The position numbers and the translations under genes are program-made. Below, one piece after another: positions 54,678 to 63,993 of a DNA stretch of 64,000 nucleotides. The stretch's first letter is position 1; every line of letters begins with the position of its first letter. The DNA comes from Hydrocarboniclastica marina (lineage in GTDB: Bacteria > Pseudomonadota > Gammaproteobacteria > Pseudomonadales > Oleiphilaceae): positions 1,860,001-1,924,000 of the forward strand of contig NZ_CP031093.1 in the NCBI RefSeq assembly GCF_004851605.1. The letters run 5' to 3'. The notes under the pieces are model-generated. The model was not told the origin of the DNA, made no database searches, and saw nothing but the letters and a program-made list of their open reading frames with translations.

Positions 54678-56892
54678 GTCCGCGAGCCTTACCAGAAGCG
54701 ATCAGACGCTGCGACTATCCCGCCACGACGCGGAGGCCCTGTCTAACGCCCGGCACGGGGATCCGTTTTCGGTGCTCGGGCTGCATGAGGATGCTGAGGG
54801 CCTGTTGTTGCGGGTCTACATGCCCGGAGCCCTGGGAATAGATGTACTGGATCGGGAGAGCAGCAAGGTGATGTGCAGCCTGAAATCCATCCAGATACCT
54901 GGGCTTTTCGCTGGGCGCATGCCCCACGGAGCGCCGTATCGGCTGCGCATCCGCTGGCCGAGCGCCGTTGAGCAGGAGGTGGAGGACCCGTACTCCTTCG
55001 ACCTGCTGCTGGGGGAGCTCGACCTGTACCTTATCGGCGAGGGCACCCACCGCAACCTGGGGCACTGCCTTGGCGCTCAGCCCATGGTGGTAGATGGCGT
55101 GGCCGGCGTGCGCTTTGCGGTGTGGGCGCCGAATGCCCGTCGCGTTTCCGTGGTGGGCGATTTCAATAGCTGGGATGGCCGACGTTTCCCCATGCGCAAA
55201 CGCCACCCAGCGGGCGTCTGGGAGCTGTTCCTGCCCCAGCTAGGCCCCGGCGAGCGCTATATGTATGAGTTGCTGGACGCGGAAGGTGCCGTGGTGCTCA
55301 AGGCTGACCCGGTGGCGCTTGCCACGGAAGAACCACCGGGCACTGCTTCGATTGTGGCCGATACGTCGCCCTATGACTGGCAGGACGACGACTGGATGCG
55401 CGACCGCGCTGAACGTCAGGCCCCTGACCGCCCCATGACGACCTATGAAGTGCATGCCGCGTCCTGGCGCCGACATGGTGGGGACGAAGGCGCGCTGTAC
55501 GATTGGCGTGCCATGGCAGAGCACCTGGTCGATTACGTTGTGGAGATGGGCTTTACCCACATCGAGCTGTTGCCGATCATGGAACATCCCTTTGGGGGGT
55601 CCTGGGGCTACCAGCCATTAGGTCAGTTCGCCCCCAGCGGCCGCTTCGGTGATACCCGGGATTTCGCCTATTTTGTCGATAGGTGCCACAAGGCAGGCGT
55701 CGGCGTCATTCTCGACTGGGTTCCGGCTCATTTCCCGACCGATACCCATGGTCTGGGACGCTTTGATGGCACGGCCCTGTATGAGTATGCACATCCTTTT
55801 GAGGGCTTCCATCAGGACTGGGATACCTACATCTACAACCTCGGCAGACGTGAGGTGCACGGCTTCATGCTTGCGTCAGCGCTGCGCTGGCTCAAAGACT
55901 TTCACGTTGATGCGCTGCGGGTGGACGCGGTCGCGTCCATGTTGTACCGGGACTATTCCCGTAAAGACGGCGAGTGGATTCCGAATGAGCACGGCGGTCG
56001 GGAGAACCTGGAAGCGATCGACTTCCTGCGTCACCTCAACAAAGTTGTGGCCGAGGAAGCACCCGGTGCGCTCGTTATCGCTGAAGAATCAACAGCATGG
56101 CCCGGTGTGACGCAGGCGGTGGATGAAGGCGGCCTGGGCTTCTCATACAAATGGAACATGGGCTGGATGCACGACACGCTCAAGTACATCCAGACCGATC
56201 CCATGTATCGTTTCCATGCCCACGACAGCCTGACGTTTGGTCTGGTTTATGCGTTTTCAGAAAAATTCGTTCTGCCTATTTCTCACGACGAAGTCGTTCA
56301 CGGAAAAGGCTCACTCATCAACAAAATGCCGGGGGATGACTGGCAGAAGTTTGCCAACCTTAGGGCCTATCTTTCGTTCATGTGGACTCACCCCGGTAAG
56401 AAGCTCTTGTTCATGGGTTGCGAATTTGGCCAGTGGCGCGAATGGAGTCACGATCGGGAACTGGACTGGACCTTGCTTGACGACGGCCGGCACGTCGGCG
56501 TTCAGCGCCTGGTCGCTGACCTCAACAGACTCTATGCAGGGCTGCCGGAGCTCTATGAGCGCGATGCGGAGCCCGAGGGTTTCAGCTGGGTGATCGGGGA
56601 CGACAAGACAAACAGTGTTTTCGCATGGCTACGTTGGAGCCGGGCAGGGCAACCGGTGTTGGTTATCGCCAACCTGACACCCATGCCCCATGCGCATTAT
56701 CAGGTCGGCGTGCCTGTTCTGGGCACCTGGGCTGAGCGGTTAAACAGCGACAACGAACGTTACGGCGGCGCCAATAACCTTAATCGGGAAGTGGCAGCCC
56801 AGGATAAGCCCATGCACGGGCAGACCGCGAGTATCTCCGTATCGTTGCCGCCGCTGGGTGTGGTCGTGCTGCAGCCAGAACACTCTGGCTGA
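54670..56892 (+). CDS. glgB: 1,4-alpha-glucan branching enzyme GlgB
   Basis: The 740-residue GH13_9 enzyme introduces alpha-1,6 branches. It has N1 and CBM48 modules (about 20-240), and the catalytic residues D419 ([13 protein letters not shown]), E472 (VIAEESTAW) and D540 ([13 protein letters not shown]), each 14 positions after those of the E. coli enzyme. ATG 54670, with GGGGGAG upstream, overlaps the treS-mak stop. The C-terminal half is the parent type of the degenerate copy at 37905-39536. Confidence 0.95.
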
Positions 56893-57010
56893 CCCCCGTT
56901 TGTGTGCATCCTCTGGCGCGCAGTCTGCCCAGGAAAAAGCTTCCCGGGACCGGGCTGCGCTGCGTATCCAGTACGCCATTTGTGACGGTGCTCAGGATTG
57001 CCCTGTCGCC

Positions 57011-57052
57011 AATCCCAGCGACCCATTGCTGAATCCCAGCGATCCAGTGCTG
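57011..57052. repeat. Tandem pair of a 21-base unit
   Basis: AATCCCAGCGACCCATTGCTG (given here as 57011-57031) is followed at once by a copy at 57032-57052 with the same AATCCCAGCGA start and GTGCTG end; only two or three bases differ. Confidence 0.75.
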
Positions 57053-57196
57053 CGACATGGCTTGCCCGAGGCAGTGCAATGGGCGGGCGACTGGTGGTTT
57101 AATGCGGCCAAAGGGGTGACAACCACCTTAAAGTCCACAGCACTGGCTCCACAGCATGAACTATCGCTCTCTCAGAATTCCCGCTAGTCACTTTCC

Positions 57197-57218
57197 GAAC
57201 CCATCTGTGGGTTCTTTT
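57197..57218 (+). terminator. Rho-independent terminator
   Basis: GAACCCA (57197-57203) pairs with TGGGTTC (57208-57214) over the loop TCTG and is followed by TTTT. It would end transcription of the glucan operon, about 305 bases after glgB, or of a short transcript upstream. Confidence 0.65.
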
Positions 57219-57303
57219 CCGCAGGTAGCTGCAGGTCCCGGTCGAATTACTGCTCCGGTGACCGTCGCCGGCAGGTCGGCAGTGTCCGGCGGAGTGTGCG
57301 TCT

Positions 57304-57948
57304 ATGTCAGCTGATCGCGCCTTTCCGCGAAACATGACGCAGATGACTTCGCTCCATGAAATTCGTCTGGCTCACGTTTTTACCCAGCTCAAGGCCTCAG
57401 GCGCCCGGCGCGTACTGGACCTTGGCTGTGGTTCCGGGTCGCTCCTGTACCGGTTGGCCGATGACCCTCAGTTTGACGAGATTGTAGGCCTGGAAGCGTC
57501 TGGCCTGTCCCTGCGGCAGGCGAGAGAGGTATTGGCGAGCTGGTTGAATGAGAAAACCCAGCGGATCCGACTGATGCAGGGCTCCTACGCCGAGGCCCAG
57601 CCCGCACTGGCCGGCTACGATGCGGCAGCTCTCGTGGAAACGATCGAGCATGTAAACCCCGAGGCGCTCTCACGGGTGGAGATCTCGGTATTTGGTCAGA
57701 TGCGCCCTTCCATGGTTTACGTGACCACGCCGAATCGGGAGTACAACCCGCTTTTTGATCTGGAACCAGGCGAATTCCGGGAGCCGGACCACAAATTTGA
57801 ATGGGACAGGATGAAGTTCCAGCGCTGGGCAAGGGGCGTGGCGGGTCGGAATGGCTACGAGGTGACTTTCGGCGGCATTGGTGAAAACGACCCCGAATTT
57901 GGTCAGCCAACCCAAACTGCCCGATTCTGCAGGGGCCCGGTAACCTGA
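57304..57948 (+). CDS. Stand-alone Hen1-type RNA 3'-terminal 2'-O-methyltransferase
   Basis: The 214-residue protein matches the methyltransferase half of bacterial Hen1: RLAHVFTQLKASGARRVLDLG, GCGSGSLLYRL (41-51), ALVETIEHVNPEAL with metal ligands E112, E115 and H116, VTTPNREYNPLF and PDHKFEW with H163, then GENDPEFGQPTQTARF. Hen1 methylates the 2'-OH of a 3'-terminal RNA ribose using a Mn-type metal. In bacterial RNA-repair systems it has an extra N-terminal domain and is next to Pnkp; both are absent here, so it is a minimal form. It lies just before a RES/Xre toxin-antitoxin pair. Target RNA unknown. Confidence 0.8.
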   Translation: MSADRAFPRNMTQMTSLHEIRLAHVFTQLKASGARRVLDLGCGSGSLLYRLADDPQFDEIVGLEASGLSLRQAREVLASWLNEKTQRIRLMQGSYAEAQPALAGYDAAALVETIEHVNPEALSRVEISVFGQMRPSMVYVTTPNREYNPLFDLEPGEFREPDHKFEWDRMKFQRWARGVAGRNGYEVTFGGIGENDPEFGQPTQTARFCRGPVT

Positions 57949-57963
57949 GCTAACAGTCTTCAT

Positions 57964-57990
57964 ATAGACTTAAAAAAGAAATAAGTCTAT
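57964..57990. promoter_or_regulatory. Perfect inverted repeat, likely antitoxin operator
   Basis: ATAGACTTA (57964-57972) and TAAGTCTAT (57982-57990) form a perfect nine-base inverted repeat around an A-rich nine-base spacer. It lies 40 bases before the antitoxin start. Xre-type antitoxins of RES modules autoregulate through such palindromes. Confidence 0.7.
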
Positions 57991-58030
57991 GCTGATACAG
58001 TATTTCAGATGGTCAGGCAGGACTCAGGGG

Positions 58031-58432
58031 ATGAAAGCACTACCCGCACTCGACATCCAGGACTCGCGAAAGTTGTCGGCTACCGGCCTTAAGGTGGTAC
58101 TCAACATTCTGGAAAAATGGGGCTGCACGGCGGAACAGGTCCAGGCCATTCTGCGGATATCGCGGCCGGCTTTCTACAAGTACCGGAAGAAGCCCGAAGA
58201 TGCGAGCCTGAACCAGGATCAGCTGGAACGGCTGAGCTATTTGCTTAATATTCACGGCAGCTTGCGCATCATTTTTGAGAATCCGGATAACGTATACGGC
58301 TTCATGTCGATGCCTAACGACAACCCCTTCTTCAACGGAAAAAGCCCGCTCAGTCTCATCAGTACAGGAAGCTTTGCGGCCCTGTACGAGACTTTCAAGC
58401 GTATTGATGCGCTGCGCGGAGGGCTGTGGTGA
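58031..58432 (+). CDS. Xre/MbcA/ParS-type antitoxin (DUF2384)
   Basis: The 133-residue protein has an N-terminal Xre-like helix-turn-helix (about residues 20-60, KVVLNILEKWGCTAEQVQAILRIS) and a C-terminal Xre_MbcA_ParS toxin-binding part (about 75-133, RLSYLLNIHGSLRIIF, MSMPNDNPFFNGKSPLSLI). The start at ATG 58031 follows AGGACT. A nearby in-frame ATG at 57989 lies inside the inverted repeat and is unlikely. It overlaps the RES toxin gene by GTGA and neutralises it; the palindrome upstream is the likely operator. Confidence 0.87.
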   Translation: MKALPALDIQDSRKLSATGLKVVLNILEKWGCTAEQVQAILRISRPAFYKYRKKPEDASLNQDQLERLSYLLNIHGSLRIIFENPDNVYGFMSMPNDNPFFNGKSPLSLISTGSFAALYETFKRIDALRGGLW

Positions 58433-59133
58433 GTTCGCGCAAACTCCCGACAATGTCCATCACCCAGGAGACCGGCTACCGCCTCGTCAATTCCAGGTTT
58501 CCGCCGGTCAGTCTGTTTGATGACGTTGCAGATCAGGATGAGTTTGACCTGCTTTACGAGCTTCAGTCGTTGACCAACCCCCGGGTACAGACCGAGCTAG
58601 GGCAGCTCAACCTGGTTCCCCGGGAAGAGATTCCGTTTGGAATAGCGGGCTGTACCTACGCTACAGCGCCTTTTACCCATGTTAATCCCGAAGGCAGTCG
58701 CTTCAGTGATGGTCAGTTCGGGGTCCTCTACATGGGGGATACACTCGACACGGCAATAACCGAAGTGGCCTACCATCAGTCGAGCTACTGGCGCAGAGTG
58801 ACGGGCCTCAGCTATGACCGCCTGGTGTTTCGCGGCCTGACGTGCCGCTTTGGCCCGGTTGAGGTTGTCGACGCAACGGCGCTGCCGCCTGGTGACGCAA
58901 TATATGATCCGTGTGACTACTCCGCCTCAAGAAGCTTTGGTAAGGCTCTGAAAAAAGAGAAGGCTTCGGGCCTTCGCTACCGCTCGGTACGGCTTCCCGG
59001 TGCGATCTGTTGGGGCCTGTTTTCGCCGCGGTCGGTCAAGCGCATTACCCAGGCGGCGCACTATGAGTTTATCTGGGACGGTCAGGCCATCAGCTCGATC
59101 GGGCGGGTCATCAACTACAACCTGCGGGGCTGA
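58429..59133 (+). CDS. RES-domain toxin (NAD-degrading family)
   Basis: The 234-residue protein is a RES toxin named after the conserved Arg, Glu and Ser: YRLVNSRFPPV (R), LDTAITEVAYHQ (E) and YRSVRLPGAICWG (S). Family members deplete cellular NAD+ when not bound by the antitoxin. GTG 58429 overlaps the antitoxin stop (GTGA); GGAGGG at 58418-58423 is five bases upstream. This is a little longer than the average RES domain (about 150) because of an N-terminal extension of about 60 residues. Confidence 0.87.
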   Translation: MSSRKLPTMSITQETGYRLVNSRFPPVSLFDDVADQDEFDLLYELQSLTNPRVQTELGQLNLVPREEIPFGIAGCTYATAPFTHVNPEGSRFSDGQFGVLYMGDTLDTAITEVAYHQSSYWRRVTGLSYDRLVFRGLTCRFGPVEVVDATALPPGDAIYDPCDYSASRSFGKALKKEKASGLRYRSVRLPGAICWGLFSPRSVKRITQAAHYEFIWDGQAISSIGRVINYNLRG

Positions 59134-59201
59134 TTGGCCCAGCCTTTCTGCTTTACCACTGGCGGGAAGCACTCACCTCTCGCTTGTGCCAATCCCTGTA
59201 C

Positions 59202-60458
59202 TCAAATCCAGCCGTCTACCACGACCGCTCGTTCTTCCCGCTGAAACAGCACCCGGCCATCACGCACCGAGGCGAGTACCGGGGCCTGCGCCAGAAGTGC
59301 CTCGTACGGTGATTGTCCCTGCAGAACAACGCACCGGGCCGGCATTGCCTCAGCCAGGCCATAGGTGGGCAGGTTCATCACGGCGGCGCCGTGGTAGGTA
59401 ATCAGATCCAGGGAGGCGGCAATCCGGTTCATGCCGAGCATGTGGCAGGCGTGAAGACCGACGTCCAGGGTGCGAAGAAGGTTGCCGTTCCCCATGGGGT
59501 ACCAGGGGTCCCGGATGGAATCCTGCCCGAAGGCGACTTTGATGCCAGCATCCAGTAGTTCTGGCACCCGTGTGATACCTCGGCGTTTGGGGTAAGTGTC
59601 GAATCGGCCCTGGAGGTGGAGATTTTCGGTGGGCAGGGCTACGAACCTGAGGTCAGCCTTCTGTAATAGTCTGAAGAGGCGGCTGCAATAGGCATTGTCG
59701 TAGGAGTGCATGGCACAGGTATGGCTGGCGGTAACGCGCTGACCGTAGCCCTGACTCAGGGCGGCCGCTGCAAGCACTTCGAGGAAGCGGGAGCTGGGGT
59801 CGTCGATCTCATCACAATGCACATCCACAAGCCGGTCGTGCTTTATGGCGAGGGCCATGAGCTTATGAACGGAGTCCACGCCATAGTCCCGGGTATGCTC
59901 GAAGTGGGGAATGCCGCCGACCACATCGGCACCTAGCCGCACGGCTTCGGTCATCAGAGCCATACCGTCGGGGAAAGAGAGAATACCTTCCTGGGGAAAA
60001 GCCACGATCTGGAGATCAATGAACCCGCAGACCCGCTCGCGCACTTCCAGCATCGCTTTCAATGCAGCGAGCGACGGGTCTGTGACGTCAACATGGGTCC
60101 GTACATACTGGATGCCGTGCGCTGAAAACAGCTTGAGGGTTTGTTCGGCGCGTTCGATCACATCCTCCCGGCTCAGCTCGCGCTTGCGGTCAGACCAGCA
60201 CTCGATACCTTCGAACAGTGTCCCGCTCTGGTTCCAGCGAGGTTGACCCGCTGTCAGGGCCGCATCCAGGTGAATATGAGGCTCCACAAAGGCGGCACAG
60301 ACGAGGTTACCGCCGGCGTCCAGCTCGTTTGCTCCAGCTTGAGTCAGATCACCTGCCGCTGTCGTCCCGGCGAAATGCCCGTCGCGAATATTGATTCGGA
60401 ACAGCCCGTCTTTATCGACAAGGCGTGCGTTGATAATGGCTTCAGGCTGGAAAGTCAT
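59202..60458 (-). CDS. codA: Cytosine deaminase CodA
   Basis: The 418-residue amidohydrolase matches E. coli CodA: EPHIHLDAALTAGQPRWNQSG with metal-binding histidines, TLFEGIECWSDRKREL, QYVRTHVDVTD, DVHCDEIDDPSSRFLE, TASHTCAMHSYDNAYCSRLF and the late metal ligand in KVAFGQDSIRDPWYPMGNGN. It deaminates cytosine to uracil for pyrimidine salvage. ATG 60458 follows GGAG by six bases. The cytosine permease codB is not adjacent; an AraC-type regulator lies directly upstream on the same strand. Confidence 0.93.
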   Translation of the reverse strand: MTFQPEAIINARLVDKDGLFRINIRDGHFAGTTAAGDLTQAGANELDAGGNLVCAAFVEPHIHLDAALTAGQPRWNQSGTLFEGIECWSDRKRELSREDVIERAEQTLKLFSAHGIQYVRTHVDVTDPSLAALKAMLEVRERVCGFIDLQIVAFPQEGILSFPDGMALMTEAVRLGADVVGGIPHFEHTRDYGVDSVHKLMALAIKHDRLVDVHCDEIDDPSSRFLEVLAAAALSQGYGQRVTASHTCAMHSYDNAYCSRLFRLLQKADLRFVALPTENLHLQGRFDTYPKRRGITRVPELLDAGIKVAFGQDSIRDPWYPMGNGNLLRTLDVGLHACHMLGMNRIAASLDLITYHGAAVMNLPTYGLAEAMPARCVVLQGQSPYEALLAQAPVLASVRDGRVLFQREERAVVVDGWI

Positions 60459-60495
60459 GCGGTTCTCCGAATGCGCGCGGTCGGTGAGTCTGGGA

Positions 60496-61530
60496 TTAAT
60501 CTTTGCCGTCCACTTTACGGTAGCTGCCCGGCGTTACTCCCGTCCATGTCTTGAAGCTGCGGTGGAACGAGCGTACATCCGAGAATCCCAATCGCAGTGC
60601 GATGTCGGGGAAAGGCAGCGTGGTCCTTTGCAGGTAATCGCACGCCATTTCCCGGCGGACCTCATCCAGTAGAGACTGGTAAGAGTGGCCTTCGCTGTTG
60701 AGGCGCCGCTGGAGCGTGCGAACAGTCATTGAGAACTGCTCGGCAACCATGTCCTGTCGCGTGATGCCTGCCCGTAACTGTTGGTGTATTGCGCTGCGCA
60801 CCCGGGTGGAAAAACCCTTTTCTGCGCCTAGCGCAGCCAAGCGGGAATGAGCATGATCTTCGAGCGTTTGCCGTAGTAATGGGTCAGGGGTGCGCAGTGG
60901 ATGCTGTAATAGTGACTTTGGGATACAGATTCGATTCGTTTTCTGACTGAAGCGAACAGGGCAGCGCCAACGCTCACCATATGCTGCCTCCCACAGCGTT
61001 CCGGGAGAGCTGTGTTCCAGGTCGACCCACAACGGTGAGACATCTTCGACATTACCGAGCCAGCGTGCATAGTTGATCCAGGACGCAAACACGTTGTCGA
61101 TCATGTGGTGCCTGACAGCTGCATCGGTGTAACCGCAATGCCAGGTAAGCAGCATGCTGTCACCCGACTGCGAAAGCCCGGTGACGCCCATATCGCCTAC
61201 CAGGCGCTCATACGGCGCGATGCGGGCGATGGCCTCTCCGAGCGTCGCACAGCTCATCGTGATATAACCGAGCACGCTGTAAGACCCGGGTTGCACGAAA
61301 TCGCCGCTACGAAGACCCAATATCGGATCTCCCAGCGTGTTGATCATCTGGCGAATAAGTTGCTGGAATACTTCGCCAGGCACCTGAGCGGACGGGTCAC
61401 CGGCGATGGCGGGCGACAACCCGACTGACTCACACAGCCCGGCTACGTCTGCACCTTCAGTTTCAGCAAGCCTTAGATATTGTTGAATAGCGGCGACGGA
61501 CGCGGCTCCGAGACGGTTGTCTGATGTCAT
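60496..61530 (-). CDS. AraC-family transcriptional regulator
   Basis: The 344-residue protein has the arabinose-binding-like N-terminal domain of the OruR/ArgR-like AraC group (AIQQYLRLAETEGADVAGLCES; PGSYSVLGYITMSCATLGEAI) and two C-terminal helix-turn-helices (about 235-335), with QDMVAEQFSMTVRTLQRRLNSEGHSYQ and LPFPDIALRLGFSDVRSFHRSFKTWTGVTPG. It precedes codA by 37 bases and is probably co-transcribed with or controls it. The inducer is not known. Confidence 0.88.
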   Translation of the reverse strand: MTSDNRLGAASVAAIQQYLRLAETEGADVAGLCESVGLSPAIAGDPSAQVPGEVFQQLIRQMINTLGDPILGLRSGDFVQPGSYSVLGYITMSCATLGEAIARIAPYERLVGDMGVTGLSQSGDSMLLTWHCGYTDAAVRHHMIDNVFASWINYARWLGNVEDVSPLWVDLEHSSPGTLWEAAYGERWRCPVRFSQKTNRICIPKSLLQHPLRTPDPLLRQTLEDHAHSRLAALGAEKGFSTRVRSAIHQQLRAGITRQDMVAEQFSMTVRTLQRRLNSEGHSYQSLLDEVRREMACDYLQRTTLPFPDIALRLGFSDVRSFHRSFKTWTGVTPGSYRKVDGKD

Positions 61531-62085
61531 TGATCCGTCCAGCTATCGTCGGGCGACTGGAGTGCAAGGTAAAGGTTCAGGTGGAGTTTCACAAAAAAAC
61601 CTGTAGCGGAGATTGTTCAGTTTACTGTAAACACAACGGCACAGCATCGGAAAGGGCACCGCCCAAAAGTCAGTATCGGCCTCAGATTGGCGTACAGGCC
61701 GGCATTGGCCCCCGCCGATGACAGGCCGTCGGGTGGCGTCCCGGGTCGGTCTCAAGTCGGGTATCGATGCCTCGATCTCGTAGTGCTCTGGGGCAGGGGG
61801 CTGAATATTCGCGAAGCAGGTCACTATACTGGCGTTTTAGCAGGGTCGGACCGCGGTTGTGCTTGAGTCGTCTGGACCATTGCATCATCCTTTAGCACCG
61901 ACAGGAAAAGATCCAGAGAAGCGTTTTGCACACTCTGATCGCGGCAGGTGCCTGTCTTTGGCAGGCTTTGCCCTGTTTCTTGTTCAGTTTCGTCAATAAA
62001 TTTGCTCATGGCCCTTCGGTTTGCCAAGCCAGGGGCCTTTGCGACGACAGCGCTTCACCAACACCAATAAGCAGGAAACAACTGA
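61531..62085. other. Intergenic region with one doubtful minus-strand frame
   Basis: No firm gene is visible. A minus-strand frame from about 62009 to 61824 encodes 61 residues starting MSKFIDETEQETGQ and rich in Gln, Asp and Thr; AAGGG stands close before the ATG. It may be a small protein, but no family is seen, so it is not called. Confidence 0.4.
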
Positions 62086-62403
62086 ATGCAGTACGCCGAT
62101 AGTTTGCGGAAAGTTCTGATACGCAAGATCACCAAAGCAGAGCGTGATCTTGCTCAGTTGAAACTGGACTACTGTCGATTTGTTTTTGGCCTGTCCCACC
62201 GCTCTCAGGTCAAGGTGAAAGGCAAGCTCTATCTGGTTCGTACCGTTGATGTCGATACGATGGACCGCGTTGAAGGCGGTGAGTTCAGCAAGCCCGCGAT
62301 AGCCGGGGTACCGGTAGGCTCAAAAAACGCAGAAACAGAACTGAGGCAGTTAGGCAAAAACTGGGTGGTAGTGACTGAAACAGAGGTCGCTACAGCTCGA
62401 TAG
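62086..62403 (+). CDS. Hypothetical protein, 105 residues
   Basis: I do not recognise this family. The protein begins with a charged helix (about 8-30, RKVLIRKITKAERDLAQLKLDY), then a beta-rich part (VKVKGKLYLVRTVDVDTMDRV) and a conserved-looking end. It looks cytoplasmic. GCAGGAAACAACTGA precedes the ATG, with AGGA about eight bases upstream. Codon use is normal, so a genuine gene is likely. Confidence 0.65.
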   Translation: MQYADSLRKVLIRKITKAERDLAQLKLDYCRFVFGLSHRSQVKVKGKLYLVRTVDVDTMDRVEGGEFSKPAIAGVPVGSKNAETELRQLGKNWVVVTETEVATAR

Positions 62404-62554
62404 CGCTCCCTGTCTGCATGGACGGGTTATGTCAGTGGCATCAAGACAGACCACGCGTGAGGTTCATCAGGCCGGGCCGGAAAATCTCCGAAGAGGGACG
62501 CGTTGAGGTGCGCAATGCGCACCACTCGCGCTAATGCCTGAACGCCACAGATGA

Positions 62555-63511
62555 TCAGCTCGATTTTGCAGTACTGGCCATCGTCCTCGCCTGTTGCTGC
62601 CAGTTCTCAAGATTTTTCGCGGAGGCGACCTTAGACAGCGTCTCCTGTTCGGTTGCGCTGGGATTTGCAATCTGATCGATACGCGTGATCCCGCCAGCTT
62701 CGAGTTTGCGCTCGATAGCGGGACCGATCCCTTTTATCTGGCCCAGTTCGCTACTGGCGCTTCGGCCCGAACCGCTTGACCTGGGCTTTGCGGCTGCGCT
62801 CGTGCTGCGAGTCGCTGTCGTCTGGCTTTTTGCTCCGCTGGAGCTGGCTGGCGCAGCCGTGCCCGACTTTCGCGGAGAACCGGAACTGCTTGCGGAACCG
62901 GACTGGGCGACGGAGGTACGGGCCGATGCCGAACGTGATGGGGCAGTACTCGAAGTCGTACCTGTCGATTTCGCTGCCGCCGTCTTACGCCCACTCGTTG
63001 TGGCCGTCGCCCGGCTCGCGGTCGAGGAGGCCGGCGCCTTGGCCGTGGATGAGCGTGACGTTCCAGCCGGCTGGTCAGTTGCCACTTTTCTGGCAGACTT
63101 AGCCGCTTTGGAAGCTTTTTTCTCGGTGCTGGCCTTTACAGATTCTGCTTTTTTCTTTGCTTTCTTGGGCGCCTTGTCAGCCGTACGGGAACCTTTTTTT
63201 ACCAGCTCCTTCTTGGCTTGATCCAGAGATTTTCCTTTGATCCCCAAACGCTTGAGCAACATATCCTGCGTATCGTGAAGCTCGGTCATCCGACGTTCGA
63301 ACTCGTCATGGAAGCGCTTCATCTCGCGCTCGCGGATCTTCTCCAGATCTGCGATAAGCTTTTTTACCGGCTGCTGGATCTGAGTCTGCAACCCATCAAT
63401 CTGTCGTAGCGCTTCGCTGATCAGCGTTTCGATCTGTGCAGAGGTCTTCTCGAGCTCTTTATTGATTTTTTTCCGAATCTTGCTGCTGCTCGACTTGTCT
63501 TTACTCGCCAT
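62555..63511 (-). CDS. Coiled-coil protein with histone-H1-like linker and C-terminal helix-hairpin-helix
   Basis: The 318-residue protein has a coiled-coil N-terminus (about 12-95, IRKKINKELEKTSAQ; IREREMKRFHDEFERR), a long low-complexity linker rich in Ala, Ser, Thr, Lys (about 105-260), and a helix-hairpin-helix end (LGQIKGIGPAIERKLEAGG, about 268-286). This layout recalls phasin-like and nucleoid-binding proteins. ATG 63511 follows AGGGAGA and fits the start MASKDKSSSS; an upstream in-frame codon adds 12 residues. It probably binds DNA or granule surfaces; the role is not known. No PHA gene is next to it. Confidence 0.7.
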   Translation of the reverse strand: MASKDKSSSSKIRKKINKELEKTSAQIETLISEALRQIDGLQTQIQQPVKKLIADLEKIREREMKRFHDEFERRMTELHDTQDMLLKRLGIKGKSLDQAKKELVKKGSRTADKAPKKAKKKAESVKASTEKKASKAAKSARKVATDQPAGTSRSSTAKAPASSTASRATATTSGRKTAAAKSTGTTSSTAPSRSASARTSVAQSGSASSSGSPRKSGTAAPASSSGAKSQTTATRSTSAAAKPRSSGSGRSASSELGQIKGIGPAIERKLEAGGITRIDQIANPSATEQETLSKVASAKNLENWQQQARTMASTAKSS

Positions 63512-63567
63512 CCAAAATCTCCCTTTAACGGTCGGAACCTGCTGCAATCATAAACGATTCACTCAGC

Positions 63568-63993
63568 TCATGCTCTAGCAGCTCTTAGCGCAGGTGGCGT
63601 GCCGGGGCTACGCCTGCTTTTGCGTCTGCCCTTGAGCGCAACTTTGCGTTCGAGCAGGGCGCGTATTCGCGCGATATCCGCTGTAGCGGAATCATCCATA
63701 TCGCCTTTGAATTCAACAGCATAAAAGAAATTACTGCAGTACTTCCTCACGCCTGCAATGCGACCAGTGAGGAGGGGTGTGGAAGCGCTTTCCAAGGGCA
63801 TGTTCAAAGACAGCGACAACCGGATCTCATCCCCGAACACAAAAGCTTCATCGGTTTTGATCACACAGCCGCAGTCGTCGAGCTGGTATACCGCCGCTAA
63901 TATCTGCTCGCGGCGAAGAAGCCCACGCTTCATGTTGAACGAGGCAAAGAGATCGGGTAGCGGTTGCTTTGTATTAAAGTCAGCACTGAACAT
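63568..63993 (-). CDS. Possible PilZ-like domain protein
   Basis: The 141-residue protein has an N-terminal KRGLLRREQI followed by a beta-rich domain (AAVYQLDDCGCVIKTDEAFVFGDEI; VRKYCSNFFYAVEFKG) that resembles PilZ c-di-GMP sensors, with an RR pair before the barrel and the DDCGCV part in place of D-x-S-x-x-G. The end is basic (KGRRKSRRS). The fit is partial, so c-di-GMP binding is uncertain. It is complete, with its ATG seven bases from the window end, and is on the same strand as the coiled-coil gene. Confidence 0.5.
   Translation of the reverse strand: MFSADFNTKQPLPDLFASFNMKRGLLRREQILAAVYQLDDCGCVIKTDEAFVFGDEIRLSLSLNMPLESASTPLLTGRIAGVRKYCSNFFYAVEFKGDMDDSATADIARIRALLERKVALKGRRKSRRSPGTPPALRAARA

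Larger units (their letters stand above)
56893..57303. other. Intergenic region after the glucan operon
   Basis: No gene is recognised in these 411 bases. They hold a 21-base tandem pair (57011-57052) and a small rho-independent terminator (57197-57218). Confidence 0.5.
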
